The notes under the pieces are model-generated. The model did no database searches. It saw only the letters and a program-made list of their open reading frames with translations, and was not told the origin of the DNA. A program made the translations under genes and the position numbers. A stretch of 64,000 nt of DNA from Marvania coccoides (Eukaryota > Chlorophyta > Trebouxiophyceae > Chlorellales > Chlorellaceae). Below are positions 8,561 through 18,192 of the stretch, one piece after another. The first letter of the stretch is position 1. Each line of letters opens with the position of its first letter. The stretch lies in contig OY978099.1 of assembly GCA_963854735.1 (NCBI GenBank), positions 1,054,001 to 1,118,000 of the forward strand, read 5' to 3'.

Positions 8561-11254
8561 TTAAACCCTGGCTCGCATGCGCCTGCGGTACACATCAGCC
8601 CCGGTGCCGCCATCCCCTTCATCATCGCTGCTCCCGCCTTCGCTATCGCTGTAGCCCATCGCCGCCGCCGGCTGTGGGGGTCCGCCCGCCTTGCGCTTCA
8701 TTCCGCTGCCACCTGGGCCACCAAACCCTGGCCCTCCACCGCCAGGCCCACCGCCGCCCCCTGGGGGGCCCCCCTGGCTGGCGATGCGCTGCCTCCGCCG
8801 CTCCCGCGCCGCTGCGCCTTCGTGCGCCTCGACCCCCTCTGCAGAGAAATCCATGCGCAGGATGACGTCGATGACACGCTGCACGTCGGGCACAGGGCCG
8901 TCCGGCACCAGCGGCAGCTGGTTGAGGAGCTGCGCCAGTTCTCGCGGAAAGTGGCGAATGGGCTCCGAAGGGTCGACTGGCGGTCTGCTGCCGCGGTGGT
9001 CCCCACCGCCGCCGCGCCCAGGCGGGCTGCCGCTGCGGGAGCGATCGCGGCGCCGGGGGGGAGGCCTCCGAGACCGCTCTTGGTCCACTCCGCGCCCCTC
9101 CTCTTCCCGCCCCATCATTTGATGCTGTTGTGACGGCGGGGGGCCTGAGAACGCTGCGCTAGGCTCTTCTGCTGCCGTCGCCGCTGCAGCAGACGGTCCG
9201 TCTACTCCTGACCACAGACCCAGGCATTCGTACTTCAAACTGGCCACGTGGGCAGCGTCCAGCGCGCTTTTTGCGGCGTCGCCCAGCGCCGCCCGCCGCC
9301 GCTCCTCCAGACCTGTCAGAGTGGCCAGCGACCCCACCATGGCTTCGTACCGCATGTAAGCGTCGTACAGTGGCGCGGAGGCATCTGCGGGGGTGGCTGT
9401 GAACGCTCGTTCGAAGAGGGAGCGCACATTGACGGTATCGCCTAAACCTTGCAGGAAACTAGCGTACTGCAACACGTAATCTGGCTCCGACAGGAACGTC
9501 TTCAGCCCCAGCTCAAAGATGTTGCGGGGGATCTGTTCCTTGCCCTCTGCAGCCCATTCCATGGCAGCGGAAGCGGCAAACGCCTCCCACCGCAGCTGCG
9601 GCCATTTCCGCGCGCGCAAAAACAGCTTGCGGGCCGCCATCATGCCGTCGACTCTCCGCGCAAACCGCATGTACTGGATCCACACCAAGGTCCCCGCTTG
9701 GGGGCTCAGAGAAGGCTGCGGCGGCGGGGAGGGCTCAGGATCCTGCGAAGGCGCCTTTTCAGGCTGTGATCCAGGTTCAGCTGGCGGCTGTGACGAGGGG
9801 GCGTCTGCCATGGGCTCATCTGGCTGCTTTGCCTTCGCGTCTGCCTTCTGCCTGTGGTCCCCCGCAGATACGTCTTCCTCCTTTGCTTCTTGTTCATCGC
9901 CAGCCTTCTCGGGCGCCTTAGGAGGCGGCGCCGCGCCCTCGATCGTGCCTCCAGCAGCTTCGACTTTCACCTCAGCTGGCGCCGGTGCTGCTACTGGTGG
10001 TGGTCTTGGTTGCGCCGCCGCCGCACCCTCCGCCGTCATCTTCGCCACCAGCCCTTCGTACACCTCTCTCGCCGCACCCATCGCACCCAATTTTTCTTCA
10101 GCTTCCGCCGCAGCAAAATGCAGCGCAGGCACCCCCGGCAGCGTGCCCCGCGCGCGGTGCAGCACTTCCTTGGTAGCAGCCGGCCCGCCGCCGCCCCCAG
10201 TCGCGTGCCAAGCCGCGAAATCCAGCCACACGTCAGGATACAACAAAAGTATCGCCAGCGCTTGCTCGTAAGCCAGCTCCACGCGGGGGCGCACCCCTGC
10301 AGGCCCCAGCTGCTGCGGGTCTGACCGCTCCCACTCTAGGTAGTCCCGCCACGCTGCAGCTTGCTGGGCGCGGCGGGGACCGCCCCGGCCCGGCGGCACC
10401 GGCAGCGACCGCAGATCCAGCCTCTCCACCCGCGTGCCGCGCTCTTTCACTAGCCCCCGTGCTCCTTGAAACCGCGGGCGCCACTCGTCCAGCGCCCGCT
10501 TCGCCAGCGTCTTGTTTCCGGTGCTGTTCTCAAAGCGCTCGTACCCCTGCCACAGCGCATCCAGCGCGCCTGTGGGCACCGCCAGCGCGCGGTGATACGC
10601 CCGCCGCAGCGCCGCCACCCGCGCCGAGTCCTCCTGCCCCTCCGCTGCTGCGCCAAACAGCGCACCGTGCTCCGTCGATCCAACCTTTGGGTTGCTCAGG
10701 AAAGTTATGTACTCCTGCCAAATGGGGCCCGAACGGACGTCCTGCCCGATGCGGTCCAGCGCAAACTCGTACGCCTGCCGCACCTCCGCCAGCCCTTCGG
10801 CGCCGCGCGGGTCGTTGAGGCGGCGAATGAAGCGGAGGTAGGTGCGCCACAGATCAATATCCAGACAGGTCAGCAGGCACCGGCTGAACAGCGTCTTCAC
10901 CGTGTCGGGGCTGCCCGCATCGATCTCCAGCTCGCAATACTCCTTCCAGTAGGAAGCCTGTTGTATGAAAAAAATAAGGGAGTGAGCGGGACGAGATAGA
11001 CTGAATATATTAAGGGGGGAGGGCTGCTGTGCAGAGATTGTGATGGTGGGTGGGTGTTGAGAAAAGTGGTGGCAACGCACCGCCGTCGGGAATTTCGACA
11101 AGATGTCTTCATAAACTTCGCGCAGCTGGGATGTCTGCTCCTCGGTCTTGCGCCCTCTGCTGATCTCGCCCAGCAGCTGTTCCCAAAGGACGTTATTGAA
11201 GGGATCTGAGGCGACGCGCGCCTTCAGCGCCCTGATTTTCTCTGGGTTGCCCAT
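8561..11254 (-). CDS. CSTF3: cleavage stimulation factor 77-kDa subunit (CstF-77/CSTF3)
   Basis: Two exons, 11254-11081 and 10957-8561 (856 aa), joined KFPTA-ASYWKEYCELE. CstF-77 is the scaffold of the cleavage-stimulation factor in 3'-end formation of mRNA. It dimerises through HAT repeats and binds CstF-64 and CstF-50. HAT repeats run from the N-terminus (WEQLLGEISRG, FSRCLLTCLDIDLWRTYLRF, AYEFALDRIGQDVRSGPIW) through a disordered Pro/Glu/Lys insert at about residues 390-500. The Suf region follows (ARKLFLRARKWP, IFELGLKTFLSEPDYVLQYASF). The C-terminal 'monkeytail' that holds the CstF-64 hinge is present (LAQLLNQLPLVPDGPVPD). The tail is Gly/Pro-rich and ends in a basic segment. Plant and animal proteins are about 720-770 aa; the extra length is the low-complexity insert and tail. 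Confidence 0.93.
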   Translation of the reverse strand: MGNPEKIRALKARVASDPFNNVLWEQLLGEISRGRKTEEQTSQLREVYEDILSKFPTAVRCHHFSQHPPTITISAQQPSPLNIFSLSRPAHSLIFFIQQASYWKEYCELEIDAGSPDTVKTLFSRCLLTCLDIDLWRTYLRFIRRLNDPRGAEGLAEVRQAYEFALDRIGQDVRSGPIWQEYITFLSNPKVGSTEHGALFGAAAEGQEDSARVAALRRAYHRALAVPTGALDALWQGYERFENSTGNKTLAKRALDEWRPRFQGARGLVKERGTRVERLDLRSLPVPPGRGGPRRAQQAAAWRDYLEWERSDPQQLGPAGVRPRVELAYEQALAILLLYPDVWLDFAAWHATGGGGGPAATKEVLHRARGTLPGVPALHFAAAEAEEKLGAMGAAREVYEGLVAKMTAEGAAAAQPRPPPVAAPAPAEVKVEAAGGTIEGAAPPPKAPEKAGDEQEAKEEDVSAGDHRQKADAKAKQPDEPMADAPSSQPPAEPGSQPEKAPSQDPEPSPPPQPSLSPQAGTLVWIQYMRFARRVDGMMAARKLFLRARKWPQLRWEAFAASAAMEWAAEGKEQIPRNIFELGLKTFLSEPDYVLQYASFLQGLGDTVNVRSLFERAFTATPADASAPLYDAYMRYEAMVGSLATLTGLEERRRAALGDAAKSALDAAHVASLKYECLGLWSGVDGPSAAAATAAEEPSAAFSGPPPSQQHQMMGREEEGRGVDQERSRRPPPRRRDRSRSGSPPGRGGGGDHRGSRPPVDPSEPIRHFPRELAQLLNQLPLVPDGPVPDVQRVIDVILRMDFSAEGVEAHEGAAARERRRQRIASQGGPPGGGGGPGGGGPGFGGPGGSGMKRKAGGPPQPAAAMGYSDSEGGSSDDEGDGGTGADVYRRRMRARV

Positions 11255-11949
11255 AGATTTAATTAAATAATTTAATTGAAGATCACAGGTTCATCGTGAT
11301 TTTTGGCGATTCTATAGCCTGTGAATGCTTGATCTGTAGATTAAATAAATATTTTTATAAAACACTCGTGAAATAAATTTGCCGCCATGAAGAGAAGGCA
11401 AGCATGCTGCTGCAGACAGCTGTCTGCTGCCCTCCACTCCTTCAAGAATAGAGCGCCAGCCAGCTGATGGGAGAAATCTTCGCAAACGGCCATTACGTGC
11501 AATAACGTACTCGCTTCATAATAGGAGGTAAATGGAGGCCTGCAAGCGGGGTGATGCCAACGCCTCTTTGTCACCGACGACTTGTTTCAATGTCAAATCG
11601 CAAATGCATCAAGTTAAAACCCCATTATAACTTTAGCCCTTCCATGGAGCTCCTTCAGCGTTCTGAAATGAGTGTGGAGCAAAGCAGCGAGTGTGCTGCC
11701 ACGCGCCCAATCTCCGGTTTGCATGGGGAAGGAGTCCTAGCCTGAGGGGGCTTAGAATGTCCAAGAAAAGGTTCTAGAGATCTTTAAAGCCATCTGGTCT
11801 TCTCATTTATGTTGTTACTCCAAACTAGTACAATAAAAAGCACACGATTTTTTTCACTAGAATACAAGACGCATATAAAACTACACTCAAAAATCATTGG
11901 CGCCGAGGGAAAAATATGAATAACATCTCATCAAAGTGCACGATTATTT
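11255..11949. other. intergenic between two minus-strand genes
   Basis: Contains the promoter of the CstF-77 gene and the 3' UTR of the CD36-family gene. Only short, unsupported frames (such as a 33-codon ORF at 11644) are present. Confidence 0.5.
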
Positions 11950-12433
11950 TCACGGCTCTTGGCCGCCTTCCAGCAGAATTTCTCCATCTGGTTCCGTCGG
12001 CAGCGCCGGCCCCGCTGCCGCAAACCCTTCGTTCAGCAGCGGCGATGCTTCTGCATCCCCGCCTTCCTCCTCATCCAGCGTTCTCATGGGCCACGCCAGC
12101 AAACCTGCCACCCATATCACCAGCCCCACCGCACCCGCCACAATCTCAACCGGCACCGCATCCCGCTCCAGGAACCTGTGCGTTGCCTGGGCAGCCATCA
12201 GCGGTCGGAAGTGCGCCAGCTGATCTGGCGATGCTTGCGAGGACTCGTGCGCCCAGAAGATGGGTAGAAAGGTGTCCTGCACGTGGGGGTCAATTGCGGC
12301 GTACTTTGCTCCGAACCAAGAGCTCAGCATGAGCGTCTTCAGCGCCCGCAGCGTCATTCCCGTGGTCGGTTCTGCATTAATGGAAAATTCAAAGGCAAAA
12401 TAATGATGTTTGCTAAAACATACAGCAAAAAAT

Positions 12434-12507
<74 letters not shown>

Positions 12508-13927
12508 CTACTGAAATAATTGTCGCTCAGTTTACAACTTGAAAATTGCCGAAGGCTTTCGCCTTTTCTCCACTCGCCGATATCTAGGTAAATGTCGTGC
12601 CGCTCCCGGTCGCACTCCACCCCCTCCACTCCTGCCGCCAGCGTCTCATTCGCGTCGCAGTACCCCGGAAGCGACAAAAACAACTGCGGCCCACCGCCGC
12701 CGCCCCGCTGCGCTGTGACGTTCATCAGCCCCGTCACCTCCTGGTAGAACCGCGGGTCGGGGTCGCGCTGGGCGGGGTCTGGACGGAAGCGCAGGGCCGG
12801 AACTCTCCCCACTCTAACGCCCCCCGTTCCCTCCCCCAGCCCTTCTATTAAAGTGAACGCCCTGAAGGCCTCCCCCACCCACGCTTCCACCGCGTCCCCC
12901 TTCTTCAGTCCTGGCCTGAACTGCGTGCCGTCGGTGCCGCGCACCTGCTCCTCGTAGGGCGGGCACCACGCCACGATATCCACGCTGTGCCAGCGCCTGT
13001 ACTGCCATAAATCATGCAGCTTTCCAGCGCCCGTGGCCACCGCGTCGCGGTCCTTCGGCCCGCTGTCGCCAAAGTTGGTCATGTTGCGCACCAGCGCGAA
13101 GGTGGGGTCGATTTTAACGCCCGGGAGCCACCGCGTGGCTTTTTCCAACAAAGAATCTTCGTAGCCGAACAGCAGCTCCCCTGCGGTGCGGGTGGTGAAC
13201 ACCCCTTGCACGTGGGGGTCCCCCCACCCCTCCACCAGCTTCGCCAGGACCTGCAGCCACCTCGAAAAGCGTCCGGCGGAGCGAGCTTGAATCGCCTCTA
13301 TGGCGCCGATTAGAGGGACGTTGAGGGTGGTGATGGGGTCATCGAGGGAGCCTATGGTGAGTTCAGGCAGGGGGAGATACGCGACGAACTCGTTGAAGGA
13401 GACGGTGGCGTTGTCTGGCGAAAAAGAAACGTACAGCTTGCGCCTGACTTTAGCGAAGGTATAGGGACCCACTTCCTCCTATAAATGGGGCAATAATAAG
13501 GCTGTATGTAAGGTATTAAGTTGTCAGCGTCAAAATCTGGTAGAAGAAGTAAAAAACAAGAGAATGGGGGGCTCACCAGGATGGGTTTACCACCGCTGCG
13601 AACTTCGCCCACGTTCGTGATGTTCCAGAGGTAGAAGCGGGAGTACGCTACCGGAACGCTTTCGGAACCGATGTAACGCTCTGAAAGGCACCGAAAGGAA
13701 GGGGTGAGAGGGGTGGGAAGTTCCGGAGAGGGCTTGAACAGCAACGAACAATCTTGGGATCACACACCTTGAACGGCGCGAGGGGAATCAGGGCGCCATA
13801 TCAAATTTCCGCGGATGCCACGCGCTATTTTTGCTTCAAGACGGGGCCGCAACACCTCCCGGGCTATCTCCAGGCCACATGAAAGAATGAGGAGGGCTAA
13901 ACCGAAACAAAACAGACCTGACCGCAT
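11950..13927 (-). CDS. CD36/SCARB/LIMP-2 family two-pass membrane protein
   Basis: Four exons: 13927-13768, 13680-13577, 13478-12578 and 12371-11950 (528 aa, usual for the family). CD36 proteins have two membrane anchors and a large lumenal lipid-binding domain. Here helix 1 is at residues 7-19 (CFGLALLILSCGL), the ectodomain carries GGKPILEEVGPYTF, LLFGYEDSLLEKA, GTDGTQFRPG and LDIEPTTGM, and helix 2 (VEIVAGAVGLVIWVAGLLA) lies near the C-terminus. The short tail holds DAEASPLL, matching the [DE]xxxL[LI] endolysosomal sorting signal, so a LIMP-2-like vacuolar or endosomal location is inferred. Intron 3 (12577-12372) must start with GC (ATCG-GCGAGT) to give the conserved LDIEPTTG. It holds a (CAA)25 tract. 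Head-to-head with NEF1, starts 272 bp apart. Confidence 0.92.
12434..12508. repeat. (AAC)25 microsatellite in an intron
   Basis: Seventy-five bases of uninterrupted AAC units in the last intron of the CD36-family gene (GTT on the coding strand), between about 70 and 145 bases from the GC donor. Without splicing, it would encode a poly-Cys or poly-Leu run. Confidence 0.95.
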
Positions 13928-14199
13928 TTTAGCGAGCTCTGAGTGCTTTCGTTTTACTTTTCATTTGAAACGAAATAAAAATAATGCGTGGAAGCTCAGA
14001 AATACGCGATTCAATTCAATTCCCTTGTCACGAGTACTTGCAAAACGTCCAATGCTTGCTCAACTTAAAAGTGTTTAACACTATTTTATGGTTATTGAGG
14101 AGTAAAGCAAACCAGCTTCTTTACGTCTGCGCCAACGTGATCAAATTGACTGATGGGACTTTTTCAAAGATGAAATTGAGGAACTAAGGCCTGGGCACG
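13928..14199. promoter_or_regulatory. shared 5' region of CD36-like and NEF1-like genes
   Basis: The start codons of the divergent CD36-family gene (minus) and NEF1-like gene (plus) are 272 bp apart, so both promoters and 5' UTRs lie here. AT-rich, with no clear TATA pair. Confidence 0.45.
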
Positions 14200-17100
14200 A
14201 TGTACAACAAATATGGCATCTCGCCATTGGCCACCCCATCGATGGATGGCAATTCGGCTCCGTCGAGTTCATATGGCAATCGATTTACGCCTCGCAGCTT
14301 CGCCTACAACGGCCGTGTCGCGGCTGCGCTGCTCCCTAGTTTAGCGGTAGTAGCCAGCTATGGCGGGTTCCAGGTGGCAGCGTCGCTGGTGGTGCGTTTT
14401 CCGTTTTGCTTCCCTCCCAATCAATCTGATCAATACCGCCAGGCTGCTTCACAATGCTTGCCTAATTATTTCTTCGATTTCACTGCACGCAGGTCGGCTT
14501 CATGGGAGCCTACATTCTGGATGGCATGCGCTTCAAAGAGGGCGCATTCACTGCTGTTTGGGCCACCCTGGGCGTGGCCCACCTTGCGCTTGCGTACAAC
14601 ACCATCATTGTGGGGGGAGAGCTCACGCTGGGGCTGGCGCTGCTGGCCCTGCTCCTCAGTGCATTGACCCTCTTCCTCATAGGTGAACTGCCCCTTGTAA
14701 TTTCGCCTATAATCCACACTTAAAATTCAATCAATATTGACAAATGGACCTTGTCCTACATTCAAAAATTATACATTTTTTTTTGCAGGCGTGTGGGCGA
14801 CGCTGCAGTTCAAGTGGGTGCAGCTGCAGTACCCCGCGGTGGCGGTGGCGCTGGAAAAGATGCTGATAGTGGGCTGCCTGCCGGTGGGCGCCACAATGCA
14901 AGCATGGGGCATAGCGCTCAGCGCAGGCATGCACTCCACACCTTTCTTCCTCGCATGCCTGCTCTGCGCGCTGTACTACCTCTTCGGCCGACCCCTCTTC
15001 TCCTCCTTCACCTCCCGCCCCCACAGGCGGGCAGCGACGGGGGGCGCTTCCGGCGCTGCCCCGCGCCTGCAGGGCCGCACAGACGGCGTCACCGCCTTCC
15101 TCCTCACCGCGGCGCTCCCGGCGGCTGTGTACGCCGCCACCCACGCCGCGAATATCTTCCAGTGGGTGCACCTGTGGAGTTTATTGCTGCTGGGAGCGGG
15201 GCCAACACTTTTTGTCATAGGAGTCAAAGACGGCACCTGGTGGCTGGGGAACAGCGCCTCCGCGGACGCGCTGCGGTCTTTGACACTGCTGCTGGCGCTG
15301 GCGGCGTTTCTGGCGGGCGTAGAGGGTCGCATCATCTTCCAAAGCTTCGGGCAGTACATTCGGCTTGCAGCGCCCTGGAGCTACATCGCCATCACCATGG
15401 CACTGTACGGCAGTGGCGCGCTGGGGCTGTTATACGCCTCCGGCTCGCTGGGGGAAGAAGCCCTCAGCACGGCGCTGGGGCCGGTGCTGATGGTCAGCGC
15501 CTCTGTGGGCGGCCTAGTGATGGGTCTCCCGGCCTGGGTGCTACCTGGCCCGCTGCTGGCGTCCTCGGGGCTGGCGCTGTTCTTCGACAGCCGCTCCTTC
15601 CGCGACTATTTGATCTTTGTGGGGGGCGCGGTGGCCACCGGAGTCTGGTTTCTGTGGCGCCATTTTTGGTTTCTGAAAGACGTGACCCTGGACGGCCTGC
15701 CGCTGCGCACGCTGTGCGTGCTACTGGGGGTCGCCATGCTGCCCGCGTTCATCGTCCCCGGGCTCATTTCCTTGGGCGCCAAGCACTCGCTCATCGCCTG
15801 GCCGCTGACGCTGCAAGCGGCGCTGTTGTGCTTCGTGGAGGAGCGGCTGTACGCGGGAGACCACGCACAGGTCACGTACAACGTGCACGAGATGTACCCC
15901 GCCTTCCTGGTGATCGCCACATCAGTGCTAGGGCTGGCGATGGCCCGCCGCCTTGAAGCCTCTGCAACTATTCGCCCCCCTGAGTCCTACCTCCTGCAGT
16001 GCATCTTCGGCGCGAAAGCCGCGATGCTGCTGGTCCCGGAGGCGCGTCTCACGATGCCTGTGCTGGGGGTAGTCCTGGCTGTGACCCCTCCCCTGCTCCT
16101 CAGCAGAAGCAACGGCGGCAGCGGCAGCGGCAGGGTGTCCTCAGCAGAACAGCAGTACCATCTCATTCCTAGTCAACACTCGCGCGCGCTGCTGCCCTGG
16201 CAAGGGCTGGCGCTGGCCGCCGCGGTGGTGACCTCCGTTTTGGCGGCTCGCTACGCAGTGTTTGACATTTTGAATCTGCTGCTGAATCGGCGGCCGTCAG
16301 AGGCGCTGGCGACGGGTTCCCTGCTGCTAGCGGCCGCCACAGGGTGCCTGCCTTTGGTTTCCACCTATTACCGCACCTCCGCGCAGGCCAAGCGCGCGCT
16401 GCTGCTGACTGCTGCGGCTGGGTTGCTGCTGGCGCTGCTGCGCCCGCCCCTGCCGGTGGCGGGCGGCGCTGAGTGCCCGCGCATGCCCTTCGGGTTGTGC
16501 CCGCGGCTATGGAATGCGGACCACGCGCCGCAGCACGAGCAGGACGACGTGGCGGTTTATGGAGACGGCTTGCGGCGACGGGAACATTGGCCGCTGTGGC
16601 TGCTGGTGGGCGCTGCCTTCTCGGGGCTGGTGGCCACCACCTCCCCCGCCCCGGCGCGCGCCGTGGCGCCGCTGCGCCTCGGCGAGGCCGCCCTCAGCGG
16701 CGCTTTAGTTGCCGGATACCTGGCTTTGGAATTCTTTCCAGACATGGCGCTGGTGCAGACGGCTGTGGCGGCTTCCGCGCTGCTGGCGGCCGCCGCCGCG
16801 GTGCTGCTGCAGATGGCCACCAAGGGCGCGACGCTGCTGCTGCCCCTGCTGGGCGTGGCGTGGGCGGTATGCTTCCCTGCGGCATGGCTGGCACAGGCCG
16901 TGTCATCCCTGCCGCCGCTGCCCCCCGAGGCCGTGCGCCTGCTGCCCGACCTGTCGGAGAGCTTGGAGGTGGAGGAGGAGCGCGAGGCGGCGGTGCGAGC
17001 CGCGATTTTGGCCACTTTTGCCGCCGAGGCGCTGCTGCTGGCGTTTGCGCTGAAACTCAAGGTGGCGGCCATCGCGCGGGGCGCCCACCGCGGCGGCATG

Positions 17101-17808
17101 GCCGCCCGGCACCATAGCAGCGACTCGTTTGCAGCTGTCGACCGCGCAGCCGAGTTTCTGGGACAGTGCCTTCCTCAGGCGCAAACTTTTGCGTCCAGCG
17201 CCTCCAAGCCCTTCCTGCGGGGACCTGTCACCGCGCAAGGCCAGCGGCTGGCGGCGGAAGGCCTGTCCTGGGCGCCGTTTGCTTGCAACCTCGTCACCAT
17301 GCTGTGCTTCGTGCTGTGCTTGGTGTTGAACTCCGCCTTTACTGAAGGGAGCCCCTGGGGGGTGGTGCTGTTCTCCCCGCTGCTGCTGCTGCTGTGCCAA
17401 GACCCGCTAGTGGCGCGGGGGCTCACCGACGAGCGGCGCTACTTCCCGCCGCTCGCCGTCACGGCAGCAGTGCTGCTGGGCAGCGCAGCGTGCGAAGCAG
17501 GCGCTTCGCTGCTCTTTGACGACTTTTTCAGGCTCGTGAGCGAGGAAGGCCTGGAGCTGGCGATCGACATGGGTTTGGCGGCGGCCACGCTGCCGGCGCT
17601 GGCGCTCACGCTGCGTGCGCTGTGGAGGGGTGGAGCTGGGGGGGCGGGGCCAGGCCAGGCGGCGGTGGCGGCTGTTTTGGCGGCTGCTGGCGTTGGACTG
17701 GCGCATATGGATGCGGTGCGGGTTTGTGCAGGTGTAGCGGCTGTTGGAGGGGTGTGGTTGGCCACTCAGGGGCAGCAGGCTCGCAGGTCGGCGCAAAAAC
17801 TCATTTAA
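14200..17808 (+). CDS. NEF1: NEF1-like (no exine formation 1) multi-pass membrane protein
   Basis: Three exons: 14200-14391, 14493-14682 and 14789-17808 (1133 aa; Arabidopsis NEF1 is about 1120). The N-terminus carries the family's start pattern, GNRFTPRSFAYNGRVAAALLP, followed by FMGAYILDGMRFKEGAF and WATLQFKWVQLQYPAVAVALEK at the exon 2/3 border. About 25 hydrophobic helices cover the rest, with only short loops and a Ser/Gly-rich loop near residue 480. In Arabidopsis, NEF1 is a plastid-localised membrane protein needed for lipid supply and exine patterning on pollen. An alga has no exine, so the ancestral role is probably in plastid lipid or membrane transport (inference). All three frames of this GC-rich exon are partly open; only this one fits the family. 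Confidence 0.85.
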
Positions 17809-18192
17809 ATGCACCGAGTGAGGGAGATGGAGATTCTTATATTTTGTTTATTAAAAGTACAGTGATGCAGATAATACGCACAATTATATTAAAATATGTG
17901 AATTTGAAATCCAATCAGAGGGGGGGGAAGCAGCAGCTGGCCCCAATAAAAAAGTTTTCTTTTTTGTGGTCAAAGCTTTGACTGAAGAAAAACTCTCGGA
18001 ATAACCGAGAAACCGCGTCTTGCATCGCCGCCACAATTTTTATAGCCCTTTGTTAAATCTTGCTTTATTTTTATTAGCTTCATATACATTTTGCTCAATA
18101 TAAAACCCATTTATCTTACCACAAGTGTCTGAAAACCAACCTTATCATTTCATTAATCAGCACGGCCTTTTGTGAGTTTCTGGAAGAGAAAA
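17809..18192. other. intergenic, tandem genes
   Basis: AT-rich region between NEF1-like and the flavoprotein gene on the same strand, holding the 3' UTR of the first and the promoter of the second. No exon seen. Confidence 0.5.

Noticed and set aside
9519..10271. 250-codon plus-strand frame opposite CstF-77
   Set aside because: Ser/Ala/Gly-rich antisense shadow of the low-complexity insert.
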